A DNA stretch of 64,000 nucleotides, from assembly GCA_942486035.1 (NCBI GenBank), contig CALNXK010000024.1:1731001-1795000 (forward strand), given 5' to 3'. Each line of letters begins with the position of its first letter. The first letter of the stretch is position 1. This DNA is from Porites lobata (lineage: Eukaryota; Cnidaria; Anthozoa; Scleractinia; Poritidae). Made by a program: the position numbers and the translations under genes. Shown in pieces: positions 1 through 11,503 of the stretch. Below the pieces are notes generated by a model. That model did no database searches. It was not told the origin of the DNA and worked only from the letters and a program-made list of their open reading frames with translations.

Positions 1-1044
1 TAGCTCGACACGAAAAGCTCTCTTGTAGCCTATCTGGTATAGTGTAAACATAGCCTAAGAATCAGCGATTTGACGTAAATATACCCCAGAGAGACTTATT
101 TGGCTTGCAATTGAGTGAGTCTTTGTTGCACAGGAAGAGTAGCGTACATAAAACTGTAAGAAGTTCGGTAGTGTATGTAAAATATATATATACTTCTGAT
201 CTTGGTGACAAAGTACGCCCTATACTTCAGGTGCCTTGAAACTGTCATAGAATAGCAATTGTGAATACAAGTTGTTATGGATTCTTGATACGCATACGTC
301 AGTTTCCTTGAACTTGCCTTACAGTAAGACTATTGAAAGAAAATATGTCAAGAGATGACGTATTTTTTTCTGTTGTTTTATTTAAACTTAGCAGTTGTCG
401 ATAAAAAATATTACAGATTTGTGGGATAGTTACTGAACTATAATAGCATATAAGGCTGTTGTAAATTGGTCCAGAAAGTACTTTAGAGGACAATAAATAA
501 ATCTATTGGCTTAATCAACATAGAGAATGCTGTCTCAATATAGTCGCAAAGTTATACCCCTGCCCAGCCACCGTTCCCACTCACTAAGATCAGTTTAAGT
601 CCAGTGCACTAATTTAATTTTTCCTTAGTGTCCTTTGTGACGTTTTTTTGACAACCTCTCCCTAATGTTATAATGTGGTTTCATCCATTCTTGTTATCTT
701 TGTCTTACATTGGTAATCTTGTGATTAGCTTGACATTCTCGCCAATCAGAAGAGTCATAAGCAGTCAGGACTCTTTTATTCCGTACGTTTATTGGTGATG
801 TGACACAATTCTGCCGGTGCTCAGTATAATTGCATGGAGTTGTGATTGGTTGATGGGATTTCAATTGAGCTGAGTGGTGAAATCCACACCAAAATGCTGC
901 TGCTGGTCGACGTATTTAAAGCCAGAGACAGCTGTTGCGAGTTTCACAATTTGTCGGGTGAAATATTTTCACGATCTTCGTTGCAAGCTTCGGAATACGT
1001 TGATATGAACGCGCCTCGAAATCACGAATTTTGTTGCTTTGTAG
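1..1044. other. Upstream intronic or intergenic sequence, no exon recognised
   Basis: AT-rich sequence with no reading frame I can match to the N-terminal or CBF region of CEBPZ. The next exon opens at 1045 after a TTTGTAG acceptor in phase 0, so this stretch is probably the 3' part of a CEBPZ intron whose upstream exons lie left of the window. Short open frames at 299-493 and 846-1052 have no recognisable content. Confidence 0.5.
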
Positions 1045-4000
1045 GAGGATGATGATGAAGAGCATTTTGTTGACATTCATTCGGACGAGGAAAGAGATGC
1101 AGAGGAAAACAATAACACATCTGACAATGAGTCTTTATCTGAAACAGTGAACAAAAACAAGGGGCCTTATCACGCACCCAAGGACCCGCACGCTATAAAA
1201 TGCAGTGGGGCTAACACAGCGCAACCGTATAATCCCAATCATAGAAATCCCTTGTACAGCGGAGCGGAAAGCTCTTGCTCATGGGAACTAAATAGACTGT
1301 CGAGGCATTACCATCCTACGGTGTGTCTTTTTGCTTCAACTCTTATGAAGGTAAGCTTTGTACATGAGCTGTAGCAAAAGCGTTTCTCTTTTTGTCTCAG
1401 TTAAAAAGGGGAGGGTGGGGGGCGACTTGTTCCGGTCTAGATCCAGTCTCCTGCCTTGGGTGTCTCGATGCTCCCGCGGTGGGGGGAGTACCGCGAGAGT
1501 CTCGAGATACCCAAGGTTGGAGACTGGGCCTAGTCCCAGGACGCACGGGCCTTAACACTTGTCTTCACCGTGGAAGTGTTGTTATTTTAAATGACAAAAG
1601 ACCTCAAGTTGTCATCCCTAATGTTTTTGCTGTAAGCCCGGTTTGACGTCGAGATTTTGGGACGAATACCCCGTGTATCTTGTTGACTTGCCATAGGGTG
1701 ACTATCCAACTAAAAGCGGGGCAGTCTAAACCTTCCTGGCCGGGTACTTCGGTAAGCATGGGGTTTTACGATTCTCCGCGATGATTTTCAGCGAATTTCA
1801 GCGTTGCAACATTATTGAGACATTGTTTGAAATTGTCTTAACATAATACAACATTGTCATTGTCGTTGGAAATAATTTCCTCGTGCAAAATGAACTGAAG
1901 TCTCTTGCTAGTTTTTGAAGAAACATGCCGTCTCTATTGTAAAGTAGTAGCATTTATTTTGATTCTTTTTTTTTCTCAGGGAGGGGACATTGAGTACAAG
2001 GGAGACCCTTTACAAGATTTCACTCTCATGAGGTAGAATGTGTTGTGTGTTGCAAGTAAAGCATACCAATGACCTGTCAATCACATTAAGAGAGGTCCTT
2101 AATGAAAAAAAAACAATCCACTGTTTTAAGTTATTTCTTCCCAGAAGTTGATTAATGATAAAGGACAATTTCAAATGTGTAACTCCATGAAAGGACCTGT
2201 TTGCGCGAAACATATTTTCAAGGGGAGTTTTGCCAATGAACGGTCGGTCAAGTGTCGCTGTATTTTCGGCCACAGACGGCTGATATAGAGCGACTATCGG
2301 TTAACTCAGAAAGAGCTTACTGTCTTGCAGTTGAAGTAGAACATATTGTATGGGGCTGGCTGAGCACAGTCTGACTACTGTTGTCCTGTGGTCCACTCCA
2401 TCACTTTCTGTGGTCTTCCTGTGAGAACCCTTGCCTTTGCTTCTTGTACTTTTCGTAGTCTTTCTAATTTTTTTTTTTTTAACAGATTTCTGGACAGATT
2501 TGTTTATAAAAATCCAAAGAAAAAGGACAGAGGTAACTGCTAATAATCCTCCACCGTTATTACGAAAAAAAAGATTCCTTACTCGGCTTAGGGACTCGCG
2601 TTAGTGAACACGGCCGATAACAAAAAAGAAGATACTTACAGAGAAATATTCTTCATCACCAACAATTTCTTGAAAGTAGCACAGAGCATTCGGAACCCAT
2701 CCGGATACCTTTATGAGTGACGTTTGCTGTTATTCACACCCTCGTTTTCATGAGGCTACAGAGTGGTAGCCCCGATCACGGTTCATTGCAGGGTGCTAAG
2801 TATGAATGTTTATGACTTCGCGTTTCGTGCGTGAGAGCAGGTGGTTTCCCTGGCCAATAATTCTTATTTTTTCCCGCTCGCGATATTTTTCGCACTTACG
2901 TTCTCATCGCAATTCTCCCTTCCGGTTTAAATTTATTTGGCTTACCAGGTTCTTATATGTAAAATGTTTACGCATTTCAGATCACGGTGGTTCACTGATG
3001 CAGCCAAAAACAACGTCAAGCAGACTCAGTGAGGAGCCTGGTAAGAGCTAGGGTTTCTCTTAAGAGTGACGTCAAACCATGACGTAAGCAGGGGATAACA
3101 AGCAAGCGGATGCACCGGTGCATCCCACAATACATCACATTGTCGCCAAGGCACCAATGTCCGCATTTCTGTCCCTTGTAAGCATGATGGAAGAAAGCTC
3201 CAATTAACAGAACAATAATAGAACTCTCTAACCTTCTAAATCCAACTTATTCGGTTTATAGAGAGTCAGCGGAGGTTGAGGTATATGTGTGTTTTTTTAA
3301 ATTCGTATCCTTTTCTCACGTTACTTCTGAAACCATCCTGTCGTCAGTTTTTATTGTTTGTTGCTCTGTGGAAAAGGGGCTTTTGTTAAGTGAGTAAGCC
3401 TCCAAAGCTTAAATTAGAAATTTTCCGAAGTAATTCACCAATTTATATTGTCGTCAAGTATGTTGTGTATTGTCTTTTGCAGTGAATACTAAAGCTTTTC
3501 TTGTGAAGAAGGAAGAAGAAGTTCGGGAAGATGAGCTCTTTTTTTACAGGTATGTTTTATTAAATTAATGTTATGTGGGTGCTTAAAAATCTGATGAAAA
3601 CAAGTCTGAATTCTTTTTTATACATGTAAGCCCATTTTCTGGCGTATAATTATCTATGTCCTGATGATATGCAACAACCAATCCACCCCGTCTTTAAAGC
3701 CCTTTAATGAGGTTTCATAAAAAAATGCACTCTATTTGAGTGTCAATGTATTTTAATTTACCACGAGAGTAATTGGGTACATTGTTTTTACTGGAGACGG
3801 AACCGCCAATTTCCCTAGTCATTTGAGCCACGCAAAGGTCCAGCTGCTAACAGGGCAAAAGCAGCACTTTCATTTCTCAGTTATTTTGAGTATTGGCCCG
3901 TCCCCGGGAATCGAACTCGCGACCTCCCGCTCTGCATTCAAGTGCTCTATGAACTGAGCTAATCCTGCGGTGGTCATCATGCTTTAAAACCAGTCCGTTT

Positions 4001-6473
4001 CAGACTTGATACAATAGTCTCTACTGAGACATGCAACGAGTTCGTACTTCTTAGTCCATGGACCTGTAATGTCATTGGGGGATCAAGGGGTCGGGCGCGG
4101 AGGTGGGGGGGGGGAGGCCCTGCCCCCACCCCCACCTTATTTTTAAGCCAAACTGAAGCCCGAGGCCGCCCCCACCACCCCTCTTTACTTCGGCTTTGAA
4201 TACGCGGGGCCCCCACTTGAAGATGTGAATCCACCACATTGTTAAATAAACCTTCTTCAGTAGCAGTTCTCCCAACCAGGGACGGGTAGGAGAAAACCGT
4301 GGGAACGAGGTTGCAGTGCTCCACATTGTCAAATGTCATTTATTTTTTTTAGCGTTTACACACAAAAAAATTGGAATTTTGCGTGAAAAAGTCAAGTAGT
4401 AAAGAATGACCACGATTGGTGTGCCTTCGTGTATCGTACTTGTGGTTGGTTTCGTGCGGATATTTTTCGCCATTTCAATGCTTGTTTGACAGTTGACTAA
4501 TTTTACACAAAGAATAAATGACTTTGTCTCTTCTTGTCAGATATTTTAAACAGAAAGCAGAAAAAGAGAAGCAAGGAAAGAAAAAAACAAAAGATTCCGA
4601 TGATGAAGAGTCTGAAAATACCACAAATTTTGGTAAATGGTAGAATTTTGTAACATTTTTCATTGTATTTATTGAGGGAGTTTGCTTTGTCAATATTTTT
4701 TCTTTTTTCATTCAGGTATGTATCTTGAATTTATTATACTTACTGATAACAGTCTTTTTTTATCTCTTTAAGTGTTGATCACTGGGTTCATTCAAGTTTC
4801 CTATAACACGACAAGAAAAAAAGCTCATATTCCCATTAGTACTCGCCCTCTACACTAAGCTGACCTGTCTTTACGTCTACTAAACAAAACAGTTACAATT
4901 AAGTACTCTGGGTTCAGTTCCTGGAACGCCTTAGCCTGTGCCAGGATCTCAGATAGTAGAGTAGGGGCGTAGCGAAAACAAGGACCTGGAAACGATGGCG
5001 CCATCTCTCTCCCCAGTCCCCATGCGTTTTTCGCATCACTGTTCACAATTTCTGTACATCAAGGACTTTAAGATGGGTCACTACGGTCGCCTGGGACGGT
5101 TGGATAGATGTCACATCACGCAAAACACGCGTGACATTTTACCATCGTCCTTCTGGGACGGTATGTTTTCGCCGTCCTCTGTTTTGTTGTCCGAATCTTA
5201 AATTGAAAATATTCGCGCCTTTTTGCCGTTGGCCCCAGGTCGCCCGTACACGCATTCAACCGTCCCAGCCTACCGTAGTGAACTATCTTAAAGTCCCTAC
5301 TACTTGGAGCATGGAACAGGCTTGAACGGCCGATTAGTGCCAATACTACTATTCAGGATTGAAACTTCAATCCGCTGTTGTATTCACAGTCTTATAGATT
5401 ACTCAGTCGGACTATCATTTTGTTGTTGTCATAACTGTATCTTACAAGGCAAAGGCTCAACAACAATTGACTAGTTACAGTCACATGTCAGTAGACAAGA
5501 GAATAGCCGTTTTTGTCTGGTCACGAACGCTCCTCCCCTTTCTTGGGGAGGAGTGTTACGTGACGAGACAAAAATGGCCGTGCGGGAGATCATAACCAAG
5601 AGGACTGTGCTCTGATGGATTGAACTTAGGCGTCTTTGGAGGTACCGGTCCTTCCCTTTAATTTTACTCCGCTAATTTCCTCGTCATTTTCTCTACCTCA
5701 TCTACACCCAACAGAAAAATCGCACGCTGAAAATACGAGGTCCTTAGACGCAATTTGCCCACCTGCTAACGCAACCATCCTTTCAATTTTAACAGATAAC
5801 ATTCAAGAGCCCTCCGACGAGGAGTTTGATTTCGCAAGGTAAGCCTGTGTTATTATCAATTAGTACTGTGCGGTTTTCTCCCCTGTCTCTTTAGTAGGGA
5901 TCCTAACCAAACACAAAGGCGCGCGGTGGCCAGGAGAGCGTGTAAACAGCAGTAAGACGATCATAAACTGCCGTGACTGCCGCGGATGAGCCCCTACCCC
6001 CCCCCCAGTTATATGTCCATCTACCTATAACCAAAAAATATATCCGATTATATGCCCGCCCTGTGGAAGCCCCTTGTAGTATGCATTGAAATGAATATAA
6101 TTTATTGTGACGTTTTGAAGCTTAATTATCCTGTATACAGACGCCTCTTCCCTTTTTGAGGGGAGGGGGCGTCTGTCCAGAGGCTGAAGCTTAATCAAAT
6201 ATCAGTAAATGCAGACCAGCGTAGTCAGGGCGTAGTCAGCATTTCGACTAGTTGTAGGCCTGCACTGTCCTCACCAACACTTCGACGTCTTAAGCTTTTT
6301 AGCTTACCTCAACAACAGTAGAGTGATCAAACCAAAAATTTGTAGGCCTGGGCCTACAGGTTTATAGGCTGCCTACGCAGCCCACGTGGTTTTCTCTTTC
6401 CTGATACCGTCTTGGGCAAAAGTAATCTGATATGTTTTATTTTATTATTATCATCATCATCATTCTTCTTCTT

Positions 6474-6504
<31 letters not shown>

Positions 6505-9500
6505 TTATTATTATTATTATTATTACTATTATTATTTTTAATTTTCTCTTTCAGTGAATTTAAGAGTTCTAAAAAAACTATGAAAAATAAAGACAAACTC
6601 GCCGAAAGTGACGAGGAAGATGAAAGTGGTGACGATGAAGATAGTGGCAGTGAAGTTGAAAACGCGGAGGAAGAAGAGCAACGTTCGTCGGAAGACGGTA
6701 AACTTTGGAAATCAAATGTATACAAGTTCTCAACTTTGTCTTCGTAGTAGACATTCGTAATTGAAAAACGCCACAGCACATTTATCGATACAAAGTATGC
6801 GATAGTACTTCACCATAGCTTTCAACTTAATGTTCTGAGTTGAAGATTTATCCTTTCGATTCTTGCCACTGTGGCGTAGATCGGAAAAAGATTTAGCCTT
6901 CGTTCTCACGGTCCACCGGGAACTCTGAAAGCAATCTTCATTTGGATGGTAATACTGTGGCATAGTGTGCACAGGAACGCCAGGTTTGACCCTTTATCCT
7001 TACGGAATGTGTTCGTTATTTTCTCGCCTGTAGAGTTTGATTACGCCGCCATGGATTTTTCATCATCGGACGAAGATGAAACAGGTTGGTTGTATCTGAT
7101 TTCGTTGCTTACGAGGTGAAAATTTTATATCCTTGAAGTAATACTCTATTTCTTTCGTAGAAGAACATAACAAACCCAAGAGCAAAAAACGAAAACTGAC
7201 GGATAAAGACTATGAGAAGGTAAGCTCTAATCTATGCTAATTAGCCTTTTGCGATACCGGTTGCAGCGCTCTACCAACTGAGCTAACTGGAGTAGGCCAT
7301 CGAGCTCGTTTGGGATTTTTGAAAACGTTATCGCCAGATAGACCTTTTTGCGTCCAAAAGTTTTTTTCGGCCAAAAACTGTCTCCAAAGTAGCTGTTATA
7401 AAAACTAAGAGTGCAATCTTACCATTACTTTTTTCTCCTCTCCTCCTTTCTTCTCCTGGCTCTTTCTTTTTCTCCTTTCCTTTTTTTTCGTTTCTGTGAT
7501 TTTGGAGCTTCTCAGGTTTAAGAAACCTCCCTTTTGAGGCGCCTTTTCACTCAAATGACTGCAAATTTCGTTAGGTTGGTTTACAAAAAATCAGTTAGAT
7601 ATGAACATATGGATTTCATACATAGGAAATTCTAAAGTTGCATCTTTTAAATTCCGATGATCTTTTTTCATTTAATTCTTCACCCCTCAGTTCCTCTATA
7701 TATTTGTCATATATTCCATGTATCATCGCCATCCTTTCATGGGTTTATAACGAACCAACTCAATTACTTGCTTCCAGTTGGCTTGTTAGTTCAATCTGTA
7801 ATTGGTAGAGCACACCTTATTAATTTGCTGGTTCCGGGCTATGGTTTAATAACAATGACAAGTGCCTGTGAAAACATTCGTAACGTGTGCTTGATTCCAA
7901 AAACAAGATATAGATTTAAGTAGCTCTTTTTTTTTGGTGCTTTATTTTAAAAAAATTGTGACCCTTATCCGATGAAGAGGTCAATGGGGTTCAAATCAGA
8001 CTTCTCAAACTCATTAATAATTCATAAAAAAATACAAAGGAAATTTACGTTTAATGAGTGTTTGGAAATCAGATGAAAAACTGCTAATTTTTGCATCCTT
8101 GATTTCTCCTTCTAAAATCATTTTGTTTGAGACGTGATATCAAGCATTCGACGCAATGTTTCATCACCAGATGAAAGACTTCGAAGTTCGTCAAAAATAG
8201 TCCGCTGCGAGTCGTATTTTCAAGTCTCTTCTCAGTGTTTCATCTGGTCATAAAACATTGCGTCTCATGCTTGATACATTACCTCTCTGCTCTTCTGCAC
8301 ATTATATAGCAATTAACGCTTTTTGTAATCGAGTAAAGCCTCCCTTTATATGAAGAAAACCTGTCCCGGGTAGATGGTTTACCCTTTCAGCCGAGTCAAC
8401 TTTAGAAACAAGTTGACCTCTTTGCCCGAGCCAGTAGCGTTCGCGCATGCTCTGATTGTTTTGCCTTACCGATTTGACCCGGCTGTCGGCAGAGCCATAG
8501 TGTTTATATGGAGAAAAGCTAGCCAGGCTAGAAGGGTAACCCTACGGTCACAAAAGGGTGATTTGGCTAGGCAGGTCACCCTTCTAGTCAAACGAACTGT
8601 TTATTTCCTGGGTAAACGGTTCGCCTCATTTTGTAAGGAAATAGATGAACTGTTGGCTCGCCCAGGGTAGCTCGGTAGGCGAGTGACCCTTATACCCTAC
8701 ACAACTTTTTTGCACATAAACGGGACCTAAATAGTGTGAATGGGAAGGAATATGAATAATGAAAATAGGAAGTGTTTAAGTGTATCTAGGCGTGGTGGTT
8801 TGGTATAAGTCCATGTTAAATTAGCTTTGTTTGCTTTATTGCTTTGCTATGCAACGCTGCTGATGAACATTAGAACAGCAAGATCTGGGAGAAGTCAGTG
8901 ATGTTTAACATGTTAACTGTTTGTCCTTGTTCTCTAGGCTCTACTCGAAAACCTGAGCTCCGATGAGTTTTCTGATGATGACGACGAAACCCAGAGTTCG
9001 AAAAGAAAATCAAAGAAAAGAGATACTGAAGGGTAAGTTAGTTCACTGATCAACTCAAAGGAACTGTGTCACCAAATTTGTCACAGTTCAGACAGTGGGA
9101 ACTGCCAGCGAATGAAGTGAAACTTTAAAAAATAACCTCTCAAGACGTTAAAAGAAGGTATGAATAACACAACAAATACAAAAGGAAACACGGATGGACA
9201 TACTTAAGAGAGATTGAAACGGATTGCAATTTTGGTTTCTGGAAACTTGTTAGCCTAACAGTTTTTCAAAGTTTGGTTTTGTCGTTTGTAACGTTTGATG
9301 TAGTGCTTGGGAGGCATATTTGTTTCACGCAAAGCCGGCTGTGATTTTGTCATCCAAAAGTTCTTTTTCAAGTTTCATAGCGAATGAGGAAAGAAGAAAT
9401 GAAGTAGTCTGCCATGACACAGCACTTTTAAGGCGCGTTTGATTGAATAAAGAGAGCATAATAACAGACCATGTTACAAATGAGAGCAGACAACAAGAAA

Positions 9501-10525
9501 TGGGAACTTGCTGACTCAGGAAGTTCACCTACAGTGATTCGAAAACCCATTCAAGGTGGTGAGAACATGATCAGTTCAGCCTTGTGATCAGACGGAACAC
9601 CCGGCTGGCTGAGAGCTTATGAGAGAGAGGTCATGGATCACGACAGGTGCAAATGACGTTGAAAATCCCCTTCTCCCCGCACCACAGCTCTCTGTGAGTG
9701 CGGGGTGATTTGGGTAGCCTGAGTACTTGCCTAGTTTAACTATTAAACACACTGCGTAAACACATTGCATAGCCAAACTGTGGCAAAATTTGCAAAATTT
9801 GTGTTTCGCGTAGCTGAACGGGGAAACGTTGCGGTTACAAAAATGCTTCCTAAAGGGGTTTTACCACCTCATTTCTCCTTTCTTTGGCATGTGCGCTTCT
9901 GTGTAACGAGCCTTTTTTGATTCCCAGTGTTGGCGAATATAGCACACAGTGATACCATGATCAAACTTCATTTCATTAAAAACGCAGTGCATCATCAAAA
10001 AGCTTCGCTGGAAGAACATTTTGCAAGGGACGGCTTGATTCATACCGAGACATAGTTATAGGACAACCTTTGTTTTGTTTTTCCTTAGGACCGACGTATC
10101 ATCGATGTTTGCATCCGCAGAAGAGGTACGGTGTAGCAATTTAAATTTTTGCAGCTTTAATAATTTGTACTGTCTTAACAAGAAAGACCAAATCTTCCGC
10201 TCGTCGCAAACGAGAGACAAACTGAAGACGTTAATGATACAGGAGTATGAATTCAGGGTATGAAATACATTAATTGTAGTTATCATATTTTCAGTTCGCT
10301 CATCTTTTGGAGAACTCGAACGCCTCACGTGGCGGGAAATTTGACGTCATGAGAGCGGGCGCCAGCGATAAGCAGTTGAAATGGGAGGAGAAAAAGGCGG
10401 GAAAGAACTGGAAAAAAGACCGGGGCCGACAGAGAGGTCAGCAGAAAGGTCCTCAACGAAAGGCTAATTTTAACAAGAGAAATAAATTTAATTCCAACAG
10501 AAGAGGTGGAAAGAGACCAAGATAG
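1045..10525 (+). CDS. CEBPZ: CCAAT/enhancer-binding protein zeta (Noc1/Mak21 family), C-terminal part
   Basis: Nucleolar protein of the CBF/MAK21 family; its yeast counterpart Noc1/Mak21 works with Noc2 in 60S pre-ribosome maturation and export. Thirteen exons keep one frame: 1045-1350, 1980-2032, 2486-2532, 2981-3040, 3483-3549, 4541-4632, 5796-5838, 6555-6697, 7034-7084, 7161-7219, 8938-9032, 10089-10125, 10295-10525 (TAG), giving 427 residues. Family landmarks are YNPNHRNPLYSGAE and WELNRLSRHYHPTV in the first exon, then GDPLQDFTLMRFLDRFVYKN across exons 2-3, KAFLVKKEEEVREDELFFYR in exon 5, and a basic tail after KQLKWEEKKAGKNW. The middle exons encode acidic, Ser/Asp/Glu-rich linker, as in animal orthologues. 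The N-terminus lies outside the window. Exon edges are inferred from phase and consensus; the family call is firm. Confidence 0.92.
3719..3972 (-). repeat. tRNA-derived SINE in a CEBPZ intron
   Basis: Read on the minus strand, the head carries a pol III A box (TTAGCTCAGTTCATAGAGC) and a B box (GGTCGCGAGTTCGATTCC, + coordinates 3907-3924), followed by a non-tRNA body. The ends do not pair as an acceptor stem, so this is a SINE and not a tRNA gene. A second SINE with a related head lies at 22314-22546; both bodies contain AAAATAACTGAG soon after the head. Confidence 0.7.
5061..5297. repeat. MITE-like element with about 50-bp inverted ends
   Basis: The left end (GGACTTTAAGATGGGTCACT, from 5063) and the reverse complement of the right end (GGGACTTTAAGATAGTTCAC, ending 5297) match over about 50 bp, with TGGGACGGTTG in both arms. 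There is no coding capacity. It lies in a CEBPZ intron. Short ORFs on both strands here are translations of the inverted repeat. Confidence 0.75.
6443..6540 (+). repeat. Compound microsatellite (TCA)n(TTC)n(TTA)n before a CEBPZ splice acceptor
   Basis: Runs of TCA, then at least ten TTC, then TTA triplets end about 14 bp before the AG at 6553-6554. The pyrimidine-rich part resembles an oversized polypyrimidine tract for the exon at 6555. The poly-Lys and poly-Phe ORFs over it are artefacts. Confidence 0.9.
7252..7291 (-). repeat. tRNA-like A-box fragment
   Basis: The minus strand reads CCAGTTAGCTCAGTTGGTAG followed by AGCGCTGCAACCGG, a D-arm and anticodon-side tRNA sequence. No B box or acceptor stem follows, so it is a truncated SINE or tRNA pseudogene. 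Confidence 0.55.
8136..8280. repeat. Small foldback element
   Basis: The left arm contains ATATCAAGCATTCGACGCAA and the right arm, reversed, TATCAAGCATGAGACGCAA; both continue with ATGTTT and CCAGATGAAA. Arms are about 45 bp around a spacer of about 55 bp, in the large CEBPZ intron between the exons ending 7219 and starting 8938. Confidence 0.7.
9057..9325 (+). repeat. Dispersed repeat family (GGAACTGTGTCA type), copy 1
   Basis: Starts AAAGGAACTGTGTCACC and carries the landmarks TTAAAAGAAGGTAT, CACGGATGGACA, GATTGCAATT and CAGTTTTTCAAAGTT. The same order of landmarks occurs at 16108-16690, 41533-41880 and 62326-62490. No coding capacity seen. Confidence 0.75.
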
Positions 10526-11503
10526 TAGAGGAAAAGTTTTTATATTCCTGCCTGAAAAGTCGTATTAACACCTTCCAGCAATATCATGAACTGATGCATT
10601 TTATTATGACATTTCAAACAGAGGTTATAAATAGCGTGAATCGTATAACATACAACAACAACTGTATTAAGACGGACGCAATATAGTCCACTCTCTCTGA
10701 GCGCAGGGACAACACCCTGTCTTATATTTAAGACCTATGGCTGTCTCCTGCTTTTCTCCAATCATAGTATAAAGTGCTTAATGCATGGTATCTTCCAACT
10801 TTGTATCTAAAACTGTCTAAGAAAGGACAAAAAAGGCCAAGTTTACTGTGAATCCGAAAGTCCTCAATGGAATTTTTGAAAATGGTTGAATTGAATCTTG
10901 GTCTTAAAGTGAATTAAATTAACTCTTCAGGTACGTCAGGTATCTGTTGAATACAAGAGAAATGCGAATTCAATGATAACTTCTGTATCACATTTATATT
11001 ATTTAACTTTTATTATGGGTGAAACTTAACTAAAGTTGAACCGACCTTTAAAGTATAGAAACATTTATACAATCCATAGTTTTGTTAGGTTTTCCTTTCC
11101 TCCTCTTAGAAAATTCTTAATAATTCTTCAAGAAATGGCTTAGGAAATAAATTCCTGGCAAATGCTTATAAATCTTGCATGACCTATCAACGATTTTAGC
11201 ACAATATAATCCAACACCTAATGCAGGCATTCGTGTAGAAATGAATACTTCCGCGGGAGTGATTTTAAAACCCTGTAATACTAGCCTGAAAAATACGCCT
11301 TTGTTTTCCTCATTTCTAAACTACTCGGTTACTTTCTGTTTTAATCTTGATAAATCACTTGCTACTGAAAATTCATTGTTCCTTTGAGAGAAATGGAGAC
11401 TAGAGAATTGTGTTTACTCAGTAAATCCTCACTCAGTTAGCTCTTACGTTTTGAACGTGTGAAATGAGGGGAATTATTTACAACTTCTTATTTACTGTAC
11501 GCA
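10526..11503. other. Intergenic, between convergent CEBPZ and CATSPER1 3' ends
   Basis: This stretch of about 980 bp must hold both 3' UTRs. I see only a weak plus-strand ATTAAA at 10913-10918 and no strong AATAAA close to either stop. No repeat or exon was recognised. Confidence 0.6.

Noticed and set aside
3895..3972. tRNA gene on the minus strand
   Set aside because: A and B boxes are present but the acceptor ends do not pair and a SINE body follows.
3977..4339. Two overlapping G/P-rich minus ORFs
   Set aside because: Driven by G/C homopolymer runs; no domain, no splice context, and lying in a CEBPZ intron.
6354..6779. Minus ORF with poly-Lys/Asn tract
   Set aside because: It is the reverse translation of the TTC/TTA microsatellite and overlaps a real CEBPZ exon on the other strand.
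8374..8670. 98-codon plus ORF
   Set aside because: It spans GGTAAACC/GGGTAA words repeated in both orientations, typical of a foldback repeat; no protein similarity recognised.
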